A stretch of 64,000 bases of DNA from CBCPNA01 sp965120415 (GCA_965120415.1 CBCPNA010000005.1:1-64000); one strand, 5' to 3'. Counted from the first letter of the stretch, positions 15,918 through 28,691 are shown. Made by a program: numbers and translations. The notes: generated by a model not told the origin, from the sequence alone.

Positions 15918-17963
15918 TTATATGCTTTGCTTTAGTTTTTCCCATTTTTTATCGACTTGTTTTTGGATATTTAAAATATTTTGATTATCTATATCTTTTG
16001 CTATTTCTATTTTTGAAAGCCAGCTTTCTATACTCTCTTTTTCCTCTTTTTCTTCTGGATTATAAGTAATTTTTGTTTTGCCTTCTTCTATTTCATACAA
16101 AGGATAAAAGCAGCTTTTTACAGCTATTTGCATATTTTCTATAGCATATTTTGTATCAACGCACCAATTTTTTGGGCAAAAGCTCAATGCTTTAATATAG
16201 CAGACTCCTTTTTTGCTATATTGCATTGCCTTTTTTACCTTTTGTATAAAATCGTCTTTATATCCCTCGCATACACTTGCTAAATAAGGTAAATCAAGCT
16301 TTTTTAAAATTTGTATATTATCTTTATAAAAAAATGCTCTGTTTAAAAACTCTTCTTTTTCTAATTCTCCTGTGTTCATACTACCTAGATTGTCGTATTC
16401 TAAAATAATAAATTTGTATTTTTTTAAAGCAGAAAACATAATATCGCTAAAGCAACTATCAAAACCCCCATCACCTGTTACCATAACAAAAGTTATATCT
16501 TTTTTTACTTGATTTAATTTCTTTTTTTGTTCAAACATTTCAGAAATGCCAGCAATTATAGAAGGGCTATTTTGTGAAAAATTGTGTATACAATTAATTT
16601 TTATACTAGTTTTAGGATAATTAGTACTAACATACATAGCACAGCCATTTTGTAAAAGCATGACTATATCGCTATCTATACAAGAAAAAAATAAGTTTAA
16701 ATTAGTCGGTATAGAACATCCCGGGCAAGCGTTATGACCTTTTATAAATTTTTTGTCTAATATTTCATTATTTTCTTCAGATTTTTTTATTTTATTAAAG
16801 ATTTCTTTTTCTTTTTTATAAAAATTGTAATTTAAATAATCAAATGCTTTAATTTCTTTACCATCTATATACATAAAGCTTTCATTAAAAACATCTATTA
16901 TATCTTTTGTATTTAATGCTTTATATATCCTTGTTATAACTTTTGTATTTAGTCCTCTTTCTTGCAATACTGCCTTAATTTTTAAGCTTAAATTGCTATC
17001 GCTACTTCCTATATTATTTTGTTTATCTAAGCATATCAAAACTTTTGTATTTTGACAAATTTCTCCTATTTGTTCCAAAAAGCACGGGCTTAAAACTTTA
17101 AGAGTAAATATACCTACTTTTTTACTGTCTTTTCTTAAAATATCAACTGCTTCTTTTGCTATTTCAAAATTACCACCTAATAAAAATAACAAGACATCGC
17201 TATCTTTAGCTAAATATTTTTCTATTTCTGCATATTTTCTACCAGAAAATTGATAAAACTCATTAAAAAATTTATACAAATATTTTTTACCTTCTAACAT
17301 TTTTTCATTTAAAATAATATTTGTATAAAAAAAATCTTCCTCTTTTTTTAAGCTATTTATAGCCAAAAGTTTATCTGTATCCAAAATGCTATCTCTTTTA
17401 TCACATAAGCTTAAAAAGTTTAAAATATCTTCATCTTTTTCAAAAATATAGCATTTTTTATATTGCTCGCTTGCAAAAAAATCTTCAAAAATAATAGCAA
17501 TAGGCAAGTTTAATTTTTCTGAAAGTTTTAAAGCAATAATATTAAAATCATAAATTTCTTGTACATCTTTAGCAAATAATACTATTATTCCACAATTTAA
17601 AAGATATGTTATATCGCCTTCTTTTTTATGCATACTATCAAAACATATGTTTAAAACTAAAGGAAAGTTTGTCCTTGCTTGCAAAAAAGCTTGCTCTATA
17701 CAATTTAAAAAATCACAAAAGCTAATAGCACAAACTGCCCTACCAGAAGATATAGAAAAACCATAACAAAACCCTAATGCGCTTTTTGCATCTTCTTTTA
17801 AAGCTATGTTTAAATGTTTTGTTTTAGCGATTTCTTTTAATTTTTTATAAATTTTGATAGAAAAATTGCTATAAGTATTACAAATCATGTTGTAAGCCAT
17901 CTGGCTACAAGCTATAGCTATAATATTATTTCCATTTTCAAAAATAACTTTTTGCTTTAGCAT
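15918..17963 (-). CDS. 2-oxoacid:ferredoxin oxidoreductase, fused alpha-beta subunit
   Basis: A 681-residue thiamine-diphosphate enzyme of the pyruvate/2-oxoacid ferredoxin oxidoreductase family, which decarboxylates a 2-oxoacid to an acyl-CoA and passes electrons to ferredoxin. Residues 1-200 correspond to the alpha-subunit pyrimidine-binding domain. Residues 250-360 resemble alpha domain II (LLGGNFEIAKEAVDIL, VGIFTLKVLSPC). From about residue 405 the beta-type domain begins with HNACPGCSIPTNL, followed by VTGDGGFDSC and YDNLGSMNTG, which bind the diphosphate and Mg2+. Fusion in this order also occurs in indolepyruvate oxidoreductases, so the substrate is uncertain. The start has an AAGGAGG site. 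It is the second gene of the operon, 14 bases behind the gamma-delta gene. Confidence 0.85.
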   Translation of the reverse strand: MLKQKVIFENGNNIIAIACSQMAYNMICNTYSNFSIKIYKKLKEIAKTKHLNIALKEDAKSALGFCYGFSISSGRAVCAISFCDFLNCIEQAFLQARTNFPLVLNICFDSMHKKEGDITYLLNCGIIVLFAKDVQEIYDFNIIALKLSEKLNLPIAIIFEDFFASEQYKKCYIFEKDEDILNFLSLCDKRDSILDTDKLLAINSLKKEEDFFYTNIILNEKMLEGKKYLYKFFNEFYQFSGRKYAEIEKYLAKDSDVLLFLLGGNFEIAKEAVDILRKDSKKVGIFTLKVLSPCFLEQIGEICQNTKVLICLDKQNNIGSSDSNLSLKIKAVLQERGLNTKVITRIYKALNTKDIIDVFNESFMYIDGKEIKAFDYLNYNFYKKEKEIFNKIKKSEENNEILDKKFIKGHNACPGCSIPTNLNLFFSCIDSDIVMLLQNGCAMYVSTNYPKTSIKINCIHNFSQNSPSIIAGISEMFEQKKKLNQVKKDITFVMVTGDGGFDSCFSDIMFSALKKYKFIILEYDNLGSMNTGELEKEEFLNRAFFYKDNIQILKKLDLPYLASVCEGYKDDFIQKVKKAMQYSKKGVCYIKALSFCPKNWCVDTKYAIENMQIAVKSCFYPLYEIEEGKTKITYNPEEKEEKESIESWLSKIEIAKDIDNQNILNIQKQVDKKWEKLKQSI

Positions 17964-17977
17964 AAATCCTCCTTTAT

Positions 17978-18895
17978 TTATAAACTTTTATTTTTATAAC
18001 TCAATGCTTTCGTTCTACAAATTTCTACACATCTTAGGCAACCTTTGCAAAAATCATAATCTATACCTAAATTTATAAATGTTTCTCCTTCTTTACTACT
18101 CTTTTTTTCTAGCTTAAAGCACATATCTGGGCAAACACTATCGCATTCTAAGCAATTAATGCATTTTTCTTTTTTAAAAATAGGCAAATTATTTTCTTTA
18201 TAAAAAGTCTTTTTATTAAAATCTGTATTTAGCAAAATTTTATTTATACCACCTGCTTTAAAAATATTAAAGTTATCCTCTTTATAAACTTTATAATCAA
18301 ATTTTTCATTTTGTGCAAAATTTTTAAAAGATACTTCTTCATACGCTTTTTTTATAGCGTTTAAAGCATTTTTAAAAGCATTTTCATTTTTTAATTCTTC
18401 TTGCAAAATTTCTTCTATATCTTCAAAATTTATAAAAGAAACACAGCTTAAAATAGCTCCTAAAATAGGCATATTTATTTTTGTGTTAAAATGTCTTGCT
18501 ATTTTAAAAGCATCTATACAATATAGAGTACCAGCGTACATTTTCAAATCTTCTCGCATTTCTTCTGGCGTTTTTTTTGTATTTATAATAACTTTTGTAT
18601 TTTCAGAAATACCAGCAGTTACGTTTTTTTCCTTTAGCAAATCTTCATGAAAAATAACAAGTATCTCCGGCGCTTCTATAGGAAAGTTTCTTCTTATTGC
18701 TATATTTTCTTTAGCGTATCTTATAAAATATTTTATATGTCCCCCTGTTTTAATAAGGCTATAGTTTGAAAGGATAGAAACATTAAGCCCTAATTTTAAA
18801 GCAGCTCCTTTTCCTAAAATTTTAGAAATGCTAGTTGCTCCAAGCCCAGAAAAGCTTTCTATCCTTATTTCAAAAAAATCTGTGGCAAAATCCAT
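17978..18895 (-). CDS. 2-oxoacid:ferredoxin oxidoreductase, fused gamma-delta subunit
   Basis: A 305-residue partner of the downstream alpha-beta gene. Residues 1-190 are the gamma-type domain (SGLGATSISKILGKGAAL, then LSNYSLIKTGGHIKYFIR), which contributes to CoA binding in this family. After a linker, residues 235-300 form a two-cluster ferredoxin (delta) with CINCLECDSVCPDMC and CKGCLRCVEIC, which should carry two [4Fe-4S] clusters. Four-subunit archaeal-type enzymes keep these as separate genes. Here they are fused pairwise, giving a two-gene enzyme. The ribosome binding site GGAGT is adequate. It is the first gene of the pair. Confidence 0.85.
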   Translation of the reverse strand: MDFATDFFEIRIESFSGLGATSISKILGKGAALKLGLNVSILSNYSLIKTGGHIKYFIRYAKENIAIRRNFPIEAPEILVIFHEDLLKEKNVTAGISENTKVIINTKKTPEEMREDLKMYAGTLYCIDAFKIARHFNTKINMPILGAILSCVSFINFEDIEEILQEELKNENAFKNALNAIKKAYEEVSFKNFAQNEKFDYKVYKEDNFNIFKAGGINKILLNTDFNKKTFYKENNLPIFKKEKCINCLECDSVCPDMCFKLEKKSSKEGETFINLGIDYDFCKGCLRCVEICRTKALSYKNKSL

Positions 18896-18994
18896 AAAAA
18901 TACTCCTTTCTATATTTATTATTGTTTTCTAATTTATGTTTATTTATTCAAAAATTTTACTAAAGAATTTTTACTATATAAAAATTCTTTCTTA

Positions 18995-19066
18995 TACAAT
19001 ATTTGTAAATTTCTAAAAAAACTTTACTTCTTGCTCCTTCTCTAGTTTTTTTGGAAACAAAAGAAG
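18995..19066. repeat. Second copy of the dispersed intergenic element
   Basis: About 72 bases align with 15656-15727. The shared core reads ACAATRTTTGTAAATTTC, then AAAAAAACTTTACT, then CTCTAGTTTTTTTG. It lies in the gap between the oxidoreductase operon and sbcC. Read on the minus strand, both copies give the same peptide-like run (SKVFLEIYKHC or SKVFLEIYKYC) without a start codon. This may mean an ancestral coding origin or may be coincidence. Confidence 0.6.
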
Positions 19067-19098
19067 TTTTTTCTTTCAATTTTTTTTGGAAGTTAAAA

Positions 19099-19125
19099 AA
19101 GCTAACCTAAATAAGGTTAACTTTT
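19099..19125 (-). terminator. Terminator of sbcDC
   Basis: A TAACCT/AGGTTA stem with a T run on the minus strand, just past the sbcC stop codon. Confidence 0.75.
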
Positions 19126-19130
19126 ATTAT

Positions 19131-22482
<3,352 letters not shown>

Positions 22483-22502
<20 letters not shown>

Positions 22503-23715
22503 CTAAGCTTTCCTCCTCGCTTTCTATCTTTGTAAGTATGTTTAAAAAAGTATCTAAAAGCTCTTCTGTCGGTTTTAAATTTGTTTTGTCTATGTAAAAT
22601 TGTTCAAATTGCTCCAAAATTGTCTTTTCTTCATCTATGTCATAAATAAATTCTTCATTTTCAGTTGCTTTAACAAAAATGTTTATAATATCCTTTTTTG
22701 TTTCTCTTAAAGCTTGCATTTGTAAATTAGTTAGATTTTTTTCTGATAAAATTTCTATAAAAACATAACTTTCTGTATCTTTATTAAGCTCACACATTTC
22801 TAACGCTTGTTCATAGCTTTTGCATTTAAACACTTTAATAGGCTTGTATTCTTTAAGATATATTTTTTTTAATACAGGCTCTTTATCAGCAAAAGTCTCT
22901 AAAACTATAACCCCTTTTTTGTAATTTACTTCGGCCTTACTATATTTTAAAGGTGAACCACTGTAATAAGCAAGGCAATTAGCCTTAACCTTTTGCATTT
23001 TATGCAAATGCCCAAGGGCAACATAAGTTGTATTTTTAGGAAAGACGCTAGCATCAACAGCATAAGCTCCACCTATTGCTTGTATCTTTCTTTCTGTATC
23101 TGTTTCTATACCCCCTTTTATAAATAAATGAGAAATTATTATATTTATTGTATCTTTTCTAAAGTTAGCAGAAAGATTGTTTAATATTTCTTTTATTTTA
23201 TCTGAAAAATTTTTTTGATGTTCTTGTTCTGTATCGCCCTTAAAAATAACTTCATTTAGCATTTTTTCTGTTGGATAAGGTAAGGTTAAAAAAACGGCTT
23301 TTTCGTTATTAATTTCTATTTCAAAAAAGCCCTCCCCAGATTTTACTATTTTAAAATTACCGTAATCTCCAACAACAGCTATAGTGCTTAGCTCTGCTTG
23401 CAATATAATACCAAATTCATCCGCAAATGGCTTTGGAGCTATAAGCCTATTTGCGCTATCGTGGTTACCTGATATTATTATAATTGGCCTTTTGCCGTTT
23501 AAAGAAAGCCTCTTCATAGCATTAAAAAATAACTTTTCGGCTAAAATAGGAGGGTTTATACAATCATAAATATCGCCAGCTATTATTATTAAATCAATAT
23601 TTTCTTTTTCACAAATTTCTTCTAATTCATCTATAAACATTTTTTGTTCTTCTAAACGTGAATATTTGTCTAAATATTTGCCTAAATGCCAATCTGAAGT
23701 ATGTAATATTTTCAA
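22483..23715 (-). CDS. sbcD: Nuclease SbcCD subunit D (exonuclease)
   Basis: SbcD is the Mn2+-dependent nuclease subunit of SbcCD. The 410-residue protein carries the calcineurin-like phosphoesterase motifs in order: TSDWHLGKYL, IAGDIYD, ISGNHDS, SHLFI and ALGHLHKMQ. The C-terminal region (residues 280-410) is the capping and SbcC-binding part, ending in an acidic tail. It overlaps sbcC, which indicates translational coupling. No clear promoter was picked out of the AT-rich DNA upstream. Confidence 0.96.
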
Positions 23716-24429
23716 AAAAACCCCTCTTTCTTTAGTATTGTTTTAGTTGTTTTATCATGTTTTGCAATTTTGCGTATTTTATCCAAAAAATAATCTATAT
23801 ACATAAGGTATGAAAGTTTTGCTATAATACTGTGATATTACTTTTGAAAGCTTGTTTCAAATATCTTTTGGTTTGTATTTGCATCTCTATATAGTAATTT
23901 TTTTCTTTTCTAAAGTTTGTAAAATTTCAAAAAAGGTTACTTCTTATTTCTTATCTAGTTTTTGGAAATTAAAAAAGCATTTTAAATTTATCTTTATAAT
24001 ATTAATTTATATTCATATAAATGTATCATTTTTAAAATCAAATTTTTGTTAAATTATATCACATTTATGTAAGCTTTGCAAGTTGTTTTAATTAGCTTTT
24101 TAACAGTTTTTGGGGCAAAGAAAAGAATGTTAAAGTTTTTTATAAAAATATAAAGAAAATATAAAGTTAGTTATTTTATTGAGCTTATTTTAAAATAAAA
24201 ATTTTGGTTAAATTTTAAAAATAAATAAAATAAAAATCCAGCAAATAGCTGGATGTACTTATCTTTTTAAAATAGGCATATAACAAATTGCCTTTTTATT
24301 TAATTATGTTTATTTTAGATATATTTAAAAAGCTCTATTCAAGCATAATTTCAAAAAAATATATTTATGTATCTTTCTTTAAAGAAGGTAGCTTTTGGTA
24401 CTTTTATTATAAATAGATGCATAAAATAA
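23716..24429. other. Gene-free stretch with repeat copy and hairpins
   Basis: No gene is supported in these 700 bases. A degraded third copy of the dispersed element lies at 23912-23978. A 7-bp hairpin ATCCAGC/GCTGGAT at 24236-24254 has a T-rich tail on the minus strand and may stop read-through from the 6S RNA gene. A weaker hairpin AGGCA/TGCCT at 24274-24293 has a T run on the plus strand. Confidence 0.5.
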
Positions 24430-24619
24430 TAAAAACCCAAAATGTCGGTGCCTTAATTTAGATACCTAAGCCAACGCTAGGTGGGTTTCCGCACAAGCAA
24501 CCTCTGCCTTCCACCGCCCAAAGGGAATTATGTTGTGGCCTGGCATATTTGCTTAAATATAAGAATCCCTTTTGATAAATGTAGGTTCAAAATAAAAGGT
24601 AAACGAACATTTCAGGCAT
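24430..24619 (-). ncRNA. ssrS: 6S RNA (probable)
   Basis: 6S RNA mimics an open promoter and binds the housekeeping RNA polymerase in stationary phase. The unit is about 190 nt and lies immediately behind a TTGTAT-17-TATAAT promoter on the minus strand. Its two ends form a long closing stem: CCTGAAATGT-T-CG near the 5' end pairs with CGACATTTTGGG near the 3' end. This includes two wobble pairs that are valid only on the minus strand. The last stem strand runs into a T-rich tail. The 5' segment TGAAATGTTCG resembles the conserved TGAGATGTTCG of enterobacterial 6S RNA. The interior GC-rich region with GGAAACCCACCT would form the terminal stem and bubble. Size, promoter, rod-like closure and the match together support the call. 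An alternative shorter stem on the plus strand was considered and judged weaker. Confidence 0.7.
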
Positions 24620-24625
24620 ATATTT

Positions 24626-24654
24626 ATTATACTATATATATAAAAAAAATACAA
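24626..24654 (-). promoter_or_regulatory. Promoter of the 6S RNA gene
   Basis: On the minus strand, TTGTAT (24649-24654), a 17-base spacer, and TATAAT (24626-24631), about 7 bases ahead of the inferred RNA start. Confidence 0.7.
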
Positions 24655-24757
24655 TACATTGCTTAATTTTTTAATAAGCAAAACTTGAAAATTTTCATCA
24701 TAATGTGTTATAATTTTTATTATTAAACTTTTTAAAATGGAGGTATACGGAGATATT

Positions 24758-25519
24758 ATGTACAAAAACGATTTAATTAAAATTAATGAAAGCGCTTTAA
24801 AAAAAGAAAAGCTTTTAAACGAAAATTTTTTTGGATTTTTTATATCCTCTTTGTTAGCTGGCTTATATATTGGCTTTGGAGTTTTAATTGCTTATAGCGT
24901 TGGGTCTTTTTTGCATGATTTTTCTGCTTATAAGCTTATAATGGGTATTTGCTTTAGTGCTGCTCTAAGCTTTGTTTATTTTGCTGGGGCTGAGCTTTTT
25001 ACCGGCAATGTTTTTATTATGTCGGCTGGTTATATAAATAAAAAAATAAATTTTAAAACTTTTTTAAAATCTTTAGTTGTATGCTATTTAGGTAATTTTA
25101 TAGGCGCTTTATTGCTTGCGCTTTTGGTTATTTTGGCTAATACTTTAAGCAGTGATACGGGGTATTTTATTGCAGAATATGCTAATACAAAAATTAGCCT
25201 TTCTCCTATTAGTATTTTAATAAGAGGTATATTTTGTAATATATTAGTTTGTCTTGCTACATGGTGTGGATACAAAATGCAGTCAGAATCAGGTAAGCTT
25301 ATAATGATATTTTGGTGTATCGTAACATTTTTTACTTTAGGTTTTGAGCATAGCATCGCAAATATGTCTTTATTGCTTATAGGCACTATAAATAATTATG
25401 ATTTTGCTAATTCGGCATTAGGTGTTTTATATAACCTTTCTTTAGCAACTATAGGTAATATTATAGGTGGTATGTTTTTAGCGATTTGTTACATAGCTAT
25501 TTCTAAAAAAGATAAGTAA
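24758..25519 (+). CDS. Formate/nitrite transporter family channel
   Basis: A 253-residue membrane channel of the FNT family (FocA/NirC type), which forms pentamers passing formate, nitrite or a similar small anion. Six hydrophobic segments are visible. The signature GAELFTGNVFIM follows the second, and LVCLATWCGYKM with IMIFWCIVTFFTLGFEHSIANM matches the second half, including the conserved central His region. I take the ATG at 24758, with CGGAG six bases ahead, in place of an earlier in-frame ATG that contains the GGAGGT. Anaerobic formate export would fit a fermenting Clostridium, but the substrate is not determined. Confidence 0.92.
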   Translation: MYKNDLIKINESALKKEKLLNENFFGFFISSLLAGLYIGFGVLIAYSVGSFLHDFSAYKLIMGICFSAALSFVYFAGAELFTGNVFIMSAGYINKKINFKTFLKSLVVCYLGNFIGALLLALLVILANTLSSDTGYFIAEYANTKISLSPISILIRGIFCNILVCLATWCGYKMQSESGKLIMIFWCIVTFFTLGFEHSIANMSLLLIGTINNYDFANSALGVLYNLSLATIGNIIGGMFLAICYIAISKKDK

Positions 25520-25522
25520 AGT

Positions 25523-25547
25523 CCAGCTTTTTGCTGGCTTTTATTTT
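25523..25547 (+). terminator. Terminator of the formate/nitrite channel gene
   Basis: A CCAGC/GCTGG stem with a TTTTT loop followed by a T-rich run. It resembles the 24236-24254 hairpin in its stem sequence. Confidence 0.85.
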
Positions 25548-25572
25548 TTGCGTTATTATTTTATTATCTTTT

Positions 25573-26526
25573 TTAACAATCTTCTTTATAATTTATCGAA
25601 AATTGTATTAAATTATCCAAAAAATCAGAAAAATCTATATCCATTGTTTTTAAAGCTTTTAAAAATAGGCTATCTTTTGTAAGTCCGGGCAGGGTGTTTA
25701 TTTCTAAAAAGTAGGCTTCTTCTTCTTTAACTATAAAATCTATATTTACAAATCCTCTGCATTTTAATATTACAAATATTTTTTTAGAAATTTCATTTAT
25801 CATAGTTTTTATAAAATTAGGCAATGTAGAAAAGCTTATATCTGTATTTTTATTATACTTTTGTTCAAAAGAAAATATACTATCTTTTGGCTTTATATCC
25901 AAGATAGGAAAAATTTCTAGCTTATCATTTTTTTGCATAATACAACAAGTAATTTCTTGCCCCTTTATGTATTTCTCTATCAAAATATCGCAATTGATTA
26001 TCGATTTTATTTTTGAAATGCTGTCTTTAACTTCTTCCATATTGTTAGCCAAATGGACACCAATACTTGAGCCACAGCTATTAGGCTTTAATATTAAAGG
26101 AAAGCCAAGCTCTTTAAGCGACGTTTTAAAGCTAAAAAAATCTTCATTTTTTTTAAGCAAAATATCATCTAACACAGGTATTTTATTGAATTTTAAAATA
26201 TCTTTTGTTAGCTTTTTATCCATACATAAAGCAGAAGATAAGCATTTGCTCCCTATATATTTTATAGAAAGCGTATCCAAAAAGCCTTGCAAAAGCCCAT
26301 CTTCTCCATAAGCGCCATGTATAGTATTAAAAACTATATCTGGGTTAAAGCTTAATATTTCTTTAAGCCATTTTAAATTTTTGTTAAAATTTTTAGGAAG
26401 AATAATTGTTTTTATATTATATTTATTTTTATCAATATGTTCATAAACATTTTCACAAGATTTTAAAGAAATATCATGTTCTAAAGAGTTGCCCCCAGTT
26501 AGCAAAAGTAGGTTTAGTTTATCCAT
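25573..26526 (-). CDS. ddl: D-alanine--D-alanine ligase
   Basis: Ddl joins two D-alanines with ATP to make the end of the peptidoglycan stem peptide. The 317-residue ATP-grasp protein has LLTGGNSLEHDISLKS at the N-terminus, the central GAYGEDGLLQGFLD, the ATP loop PNSCGSSIGV, and the metal-binding end FLEINTLPGLT. It is slightly shorter than typical Ddl but complete. The residues around GSSIGV and INTLPG are normal. I see no reason to call it a D-Ala-D-Lac type. A GGGAGA site precedes the ATG. It lies 18 bases behind the lipoprotein gene's end and may share its transcript boundary region. Confidence 0.93.
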   Translation of the reverse strand: MDKLNLLLLTGGNSLEHDISLKSCENVYEHIDKNKYNIKTIILPKNFNKNLKWLKEILSFNPDIVFNTIHGAYGEDGLLQGFLDTLSIKYIGSKCLSSALCMDKKLTKDILKFNKIPVLDDILLKKNEDFFSFKTSLKELGFPLILKPNSCGSSIGVHLANNMEEVKDSISKIKSIINCDILIEKYIKGQEITCCIMQKNDKLEIFPILDIKPKDSIFSFEQKYNKNTDISFSTLPNFIKTMINEISKKIFVILKCRGFVNIDFIVKEEEAYFLEINTLPGLTKDSLFLKALKTMDIDFSDFLDNLIQFSINYKEDC

Positions 26527-26544
26527 AAAAGCTCTCCCTTTATA

Positions 26545-28086
26545 TTAATCATTATTTATATACCATAATTCTATATTATTAAATTGATTATATATAGTTG
26601 GATATTTGTTGCCTAAAATAGACGCATCTGTAACTAAAATATTTTCTTTGAAAAATAAGCCGACAAAAGGTAGCTGTTCATAAAAAAATGTTTCAAAATC
26701 ATTTATACCTTTTAAGAAATCTTGTTCATTCGTTGCAGTTAACATAGTTTTAAGCAAATTATCCATCTGTTCGTTTGAATAATTAAAATAATTAACTCCT
26801 TCTTCTATACCACTAGACGATATAAAGCTTTCAAAATCTGGAGTTAGCCCAAAATTAATGCCCCCTAGAAACATGTCAAAATCGTCATTTGTCAAAAGCT
26901 CTATATATTCATCAAATGGTTTAGATACAATAGTTATATTAAGTCCTAATTGCTCTAAGTTAGATTTTATAATTTCTGCTATTTCTAGCCTTACCTCATT
27001 TTCAGAATTGACTAATATAGAAAAGCTTGTTTCTGTCAAATTAGCAAGGGCAAGATTATCTATTGCTTTTGTCGTATCATATTCATAATAATCAGAAGAA
27101 TTTGTATAAATAGGGTTTATAGGAGAAGTTGATTTTATCCCATTATCAAGCATAATACTTTGTATAATGCTATCTTTTGGTATAGCATATGCTATAGCTT
27201 TTTTTAAATAAATATTTTGAAAAATATCTTTTGTATTATTAAAGCCTAAAAATTCAAAATTATTTGTTGTAAAAGTATAGCTTACTTTTTCTCTGTTAAA
27301 ATTTAATGTAGAAAGCTCATCAAAATTTACGGTAAGGCTATCTGTTATATTTGTTTCAAAAGCGCTTAAATCTGTTTCTCTATCAGGTGTAAAGATTACG
27401 TTTATAGTATCTATGTAAGGTGTGCCTTTGTATGTTGTAACCTTTTCTAACGTTAGGTTATTAGCTAGCCTATAAGAAGAAAATTTATAAACACCGCTAC
27501 CTATAGGGCTAAAGCTTGCGTCAGAATCTGAAGAGAGATTATTTTTATAGTAATGTTTAGGTATTATAGGAAAGCATAAATTATAAAGATATAGGGCGTA
27601 AGGCTCTGTATAGTTAATAATAACAGAATTACCACTTTGGCTATAAGAAGAAATTTTGTTTAAAACATTATAATAAATAGAAGAGGGGTTATCTTTTATA
27701 ACATCTAATGAAAAGATAACATCTTCTGCTGTTATGCTAGCTCCGTCGTGCCAATATATGTCGGTGCGCATATTTATAGTTAAGGTTAAGCCATCTTCTG
27801 ATAAGCTATAGCTACTAGCTAAATTAGGTATAGGATTAAAATTTTCATCTATAGTAAATAAAGGTTCAAATATTAGCTTTAAAATATTATCCACTGTATA
27901 ATCTTCATTTAATAATGGATTTAAAGTTTTTGGGGCTCTCATAGATAACGTTATACTGCCCCCTTCTGTAGGCTCTTTATCTATTGTATCATTATCTTCT
28001 AAAGCAGTGCTAAAAGAGGTATCTATGCTGCTTGTGCATCCAGTTAAAAAAATAAATATTAATAAAATTAATAATTTTATTTTCAT
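26545..28086 (-). CDS. Peptide ABC transporter substrate-binding lipoprotein
   Basis: A 513-residue solute-binding protein of family 5 (oligopeptide/dipeptide type). The N-terminus is a lipoprotein signal with lipobox LTGC (Cys17), so it should be anchored outside the membrane. Domain landmarks include the N-terminal strand TLNPLLNEDYTVDN, the FEPLFTIDENFNPIPNLA region, TINMRTDIYWHDGASITAEDV, and the late FLGFNNTKDIF and KAIAYAIPKD blocks. No permease or ATPase genes are next to it, so it either partners with a transporter elsewhere or is an orphan. It is preceded by the slt gene, 19 bases upstream. Confidence 0.9.
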   Translation of the reverse strand: MKIKLLILLIFIFLTGCTSSIDTSFSTALEDNDTIDKEPTEGGSITLSMRAPKTLNPLLNEDYTVDNILKLIFEPLFTIDENFNPIPNLASSYSLSEDGLTLTINMRTDIYWHDGASITAEDVIFSLDVIKDNPSSIYYNVLNKISSYSQSGNSVIINYTEPYALYLYNLCFPIIPKHYYKNNLSSDSDASFSPIGSGVYKFSSYRLANNLTLEKVTTYKGTPYIDTINVIFTPDRETDLSAFETNITDSLTVNFDELSTLNFNREKVSYTFTTNNFEFLGFNNTKDIFQNIYLKKAIAYAIPKDSIIQSIMLDNGIKSTSPINPIYTNSSDYYEYDTTKAIDNLALANLTETSFSILVNSENEVRLEIAEIIKSNLEQLGLNITIVSKPFDEYIELLTNDDFDMFLGGINFGLTPDFESFISSSGIEEGVNYFNYSNEQMDNLLKTMLTATNEQDFLKGINDFETFFYEQLPFVGLFFKENILVTDASILGNKYPTIYNQFNNIELWYINND

Positions 28087-28105
28087 ATCTATTCCTCCAA
28101 AAGTT

Positions 28106-28690
28106 TTAAAATTTGTCTTTAAAATAAAAAATTATATCATACCCTTTTTTTAATATAGAAATTTTTTTAATATAATTTTCTGTTTCTTCAAAAGGTATTT
28201 TATCCAAAGTTTTTCCATCTTTTGAATATTCTGGTGTATCAAGCCATGTTAATACATTGCTATATCCAGCGTTATAAGCTGCAAGAGCAAGCTCTAGGTT
28301 ACCAGATTTTTGCAAAAAATAAGATAAATACCATGTACCAAGCATAATATTATTTTCTATATCTGTATAATTATTATATGTTATGTTTGTAAAATTAGCC
28401 TTATCGGCTATCCATATAGCGGTATCAGGCAAAATTTGCATAAGACCTTTTGCCCCTTTAGGAGATACCGCATTTTCATCAAAACGGCTTTCGGCATTTA
28501 TAACAGCAAATACAAGGCTTTTTTCTAAATCAAATTCTTTAGCATATTTTTCTATAACATTTTCATATTTTATAGGAAATATATAATTTAAAGCTTTATT
28601 AAAAAATATAATAAATAATATAAAAAAAATAAAGAAACATACAATAAATAAAAATTTTTTCCTCTTTCTTAAATTTAAAACAAAAAGCAT
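28106..28690 (-). CDS. Lytic transglycosylase, SLT domain
   Basis: A 194-residue membrane-anchored murein hydrolase. One N-terminal membrane helix (about residues 13-38) tethers it. The SLT domain (45-190) has the catalytic Glu in NAESRFDENAVS, then PKGAKGLMQILPDTA, ENNIMLGTWYLSYFL and LALAAYNAGYSNV, all in canonical order. It cleaves glycan strands to anhydro-muropeptides. It sits two bases behind coaE, and the order polA-coaE-slt is common in Clostridia. Confidence 0.93.
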   Translation of the reverse strand: MLFVLNLRKRKKFLFIVCFFIFFILFIIFFNKALNYIFPIKYENVIEKYAKEFDLEKSLVFAVINAESRFDENAVSPKGAKGLMQILPDTAIWIADKANFTNITYNNYTDIENNIMLGTWYLSYFLQKSGNLELALAAYNAGYSNVLTWLDTPEYSKDGKTLDKIPFEETENYIKKISILKKGYDIIFYFKDKF

Positions 28691-28691
28691 T

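Noticed and set aside
23852..24052. 66-codon plus-strand open frame after sbcD
   Set aside because: No ribosome binding site, low-complexity Phe/Ile composition, and it runs across the degraded repeat copy. Most likely chance in AT-rich DNA.
24478..24492. T-box-like AGGTGGGTTTCCGC on the plus strand
   Set aside because: The resemblance to the T-box antiterminator is partial, there is no specifier stem, and the downstream gene is a transporter, not an aminoacyl-tRNA or amino-acid gene.
24442..24546. Alternative plus-strand RNA with closing stem ATGTCGG/CTGGCAT
   Set aside because: The stem is shorter and needs a bulge. The minus-strand reading has a promoter, a longer closing stem and a terminator-like end, so the 6S interpretation is preferred.
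24430..24619. SRP RNA
   Set aside because: The conserved GGAAGGAAGCAGC-type apical domain is absent on both strands.
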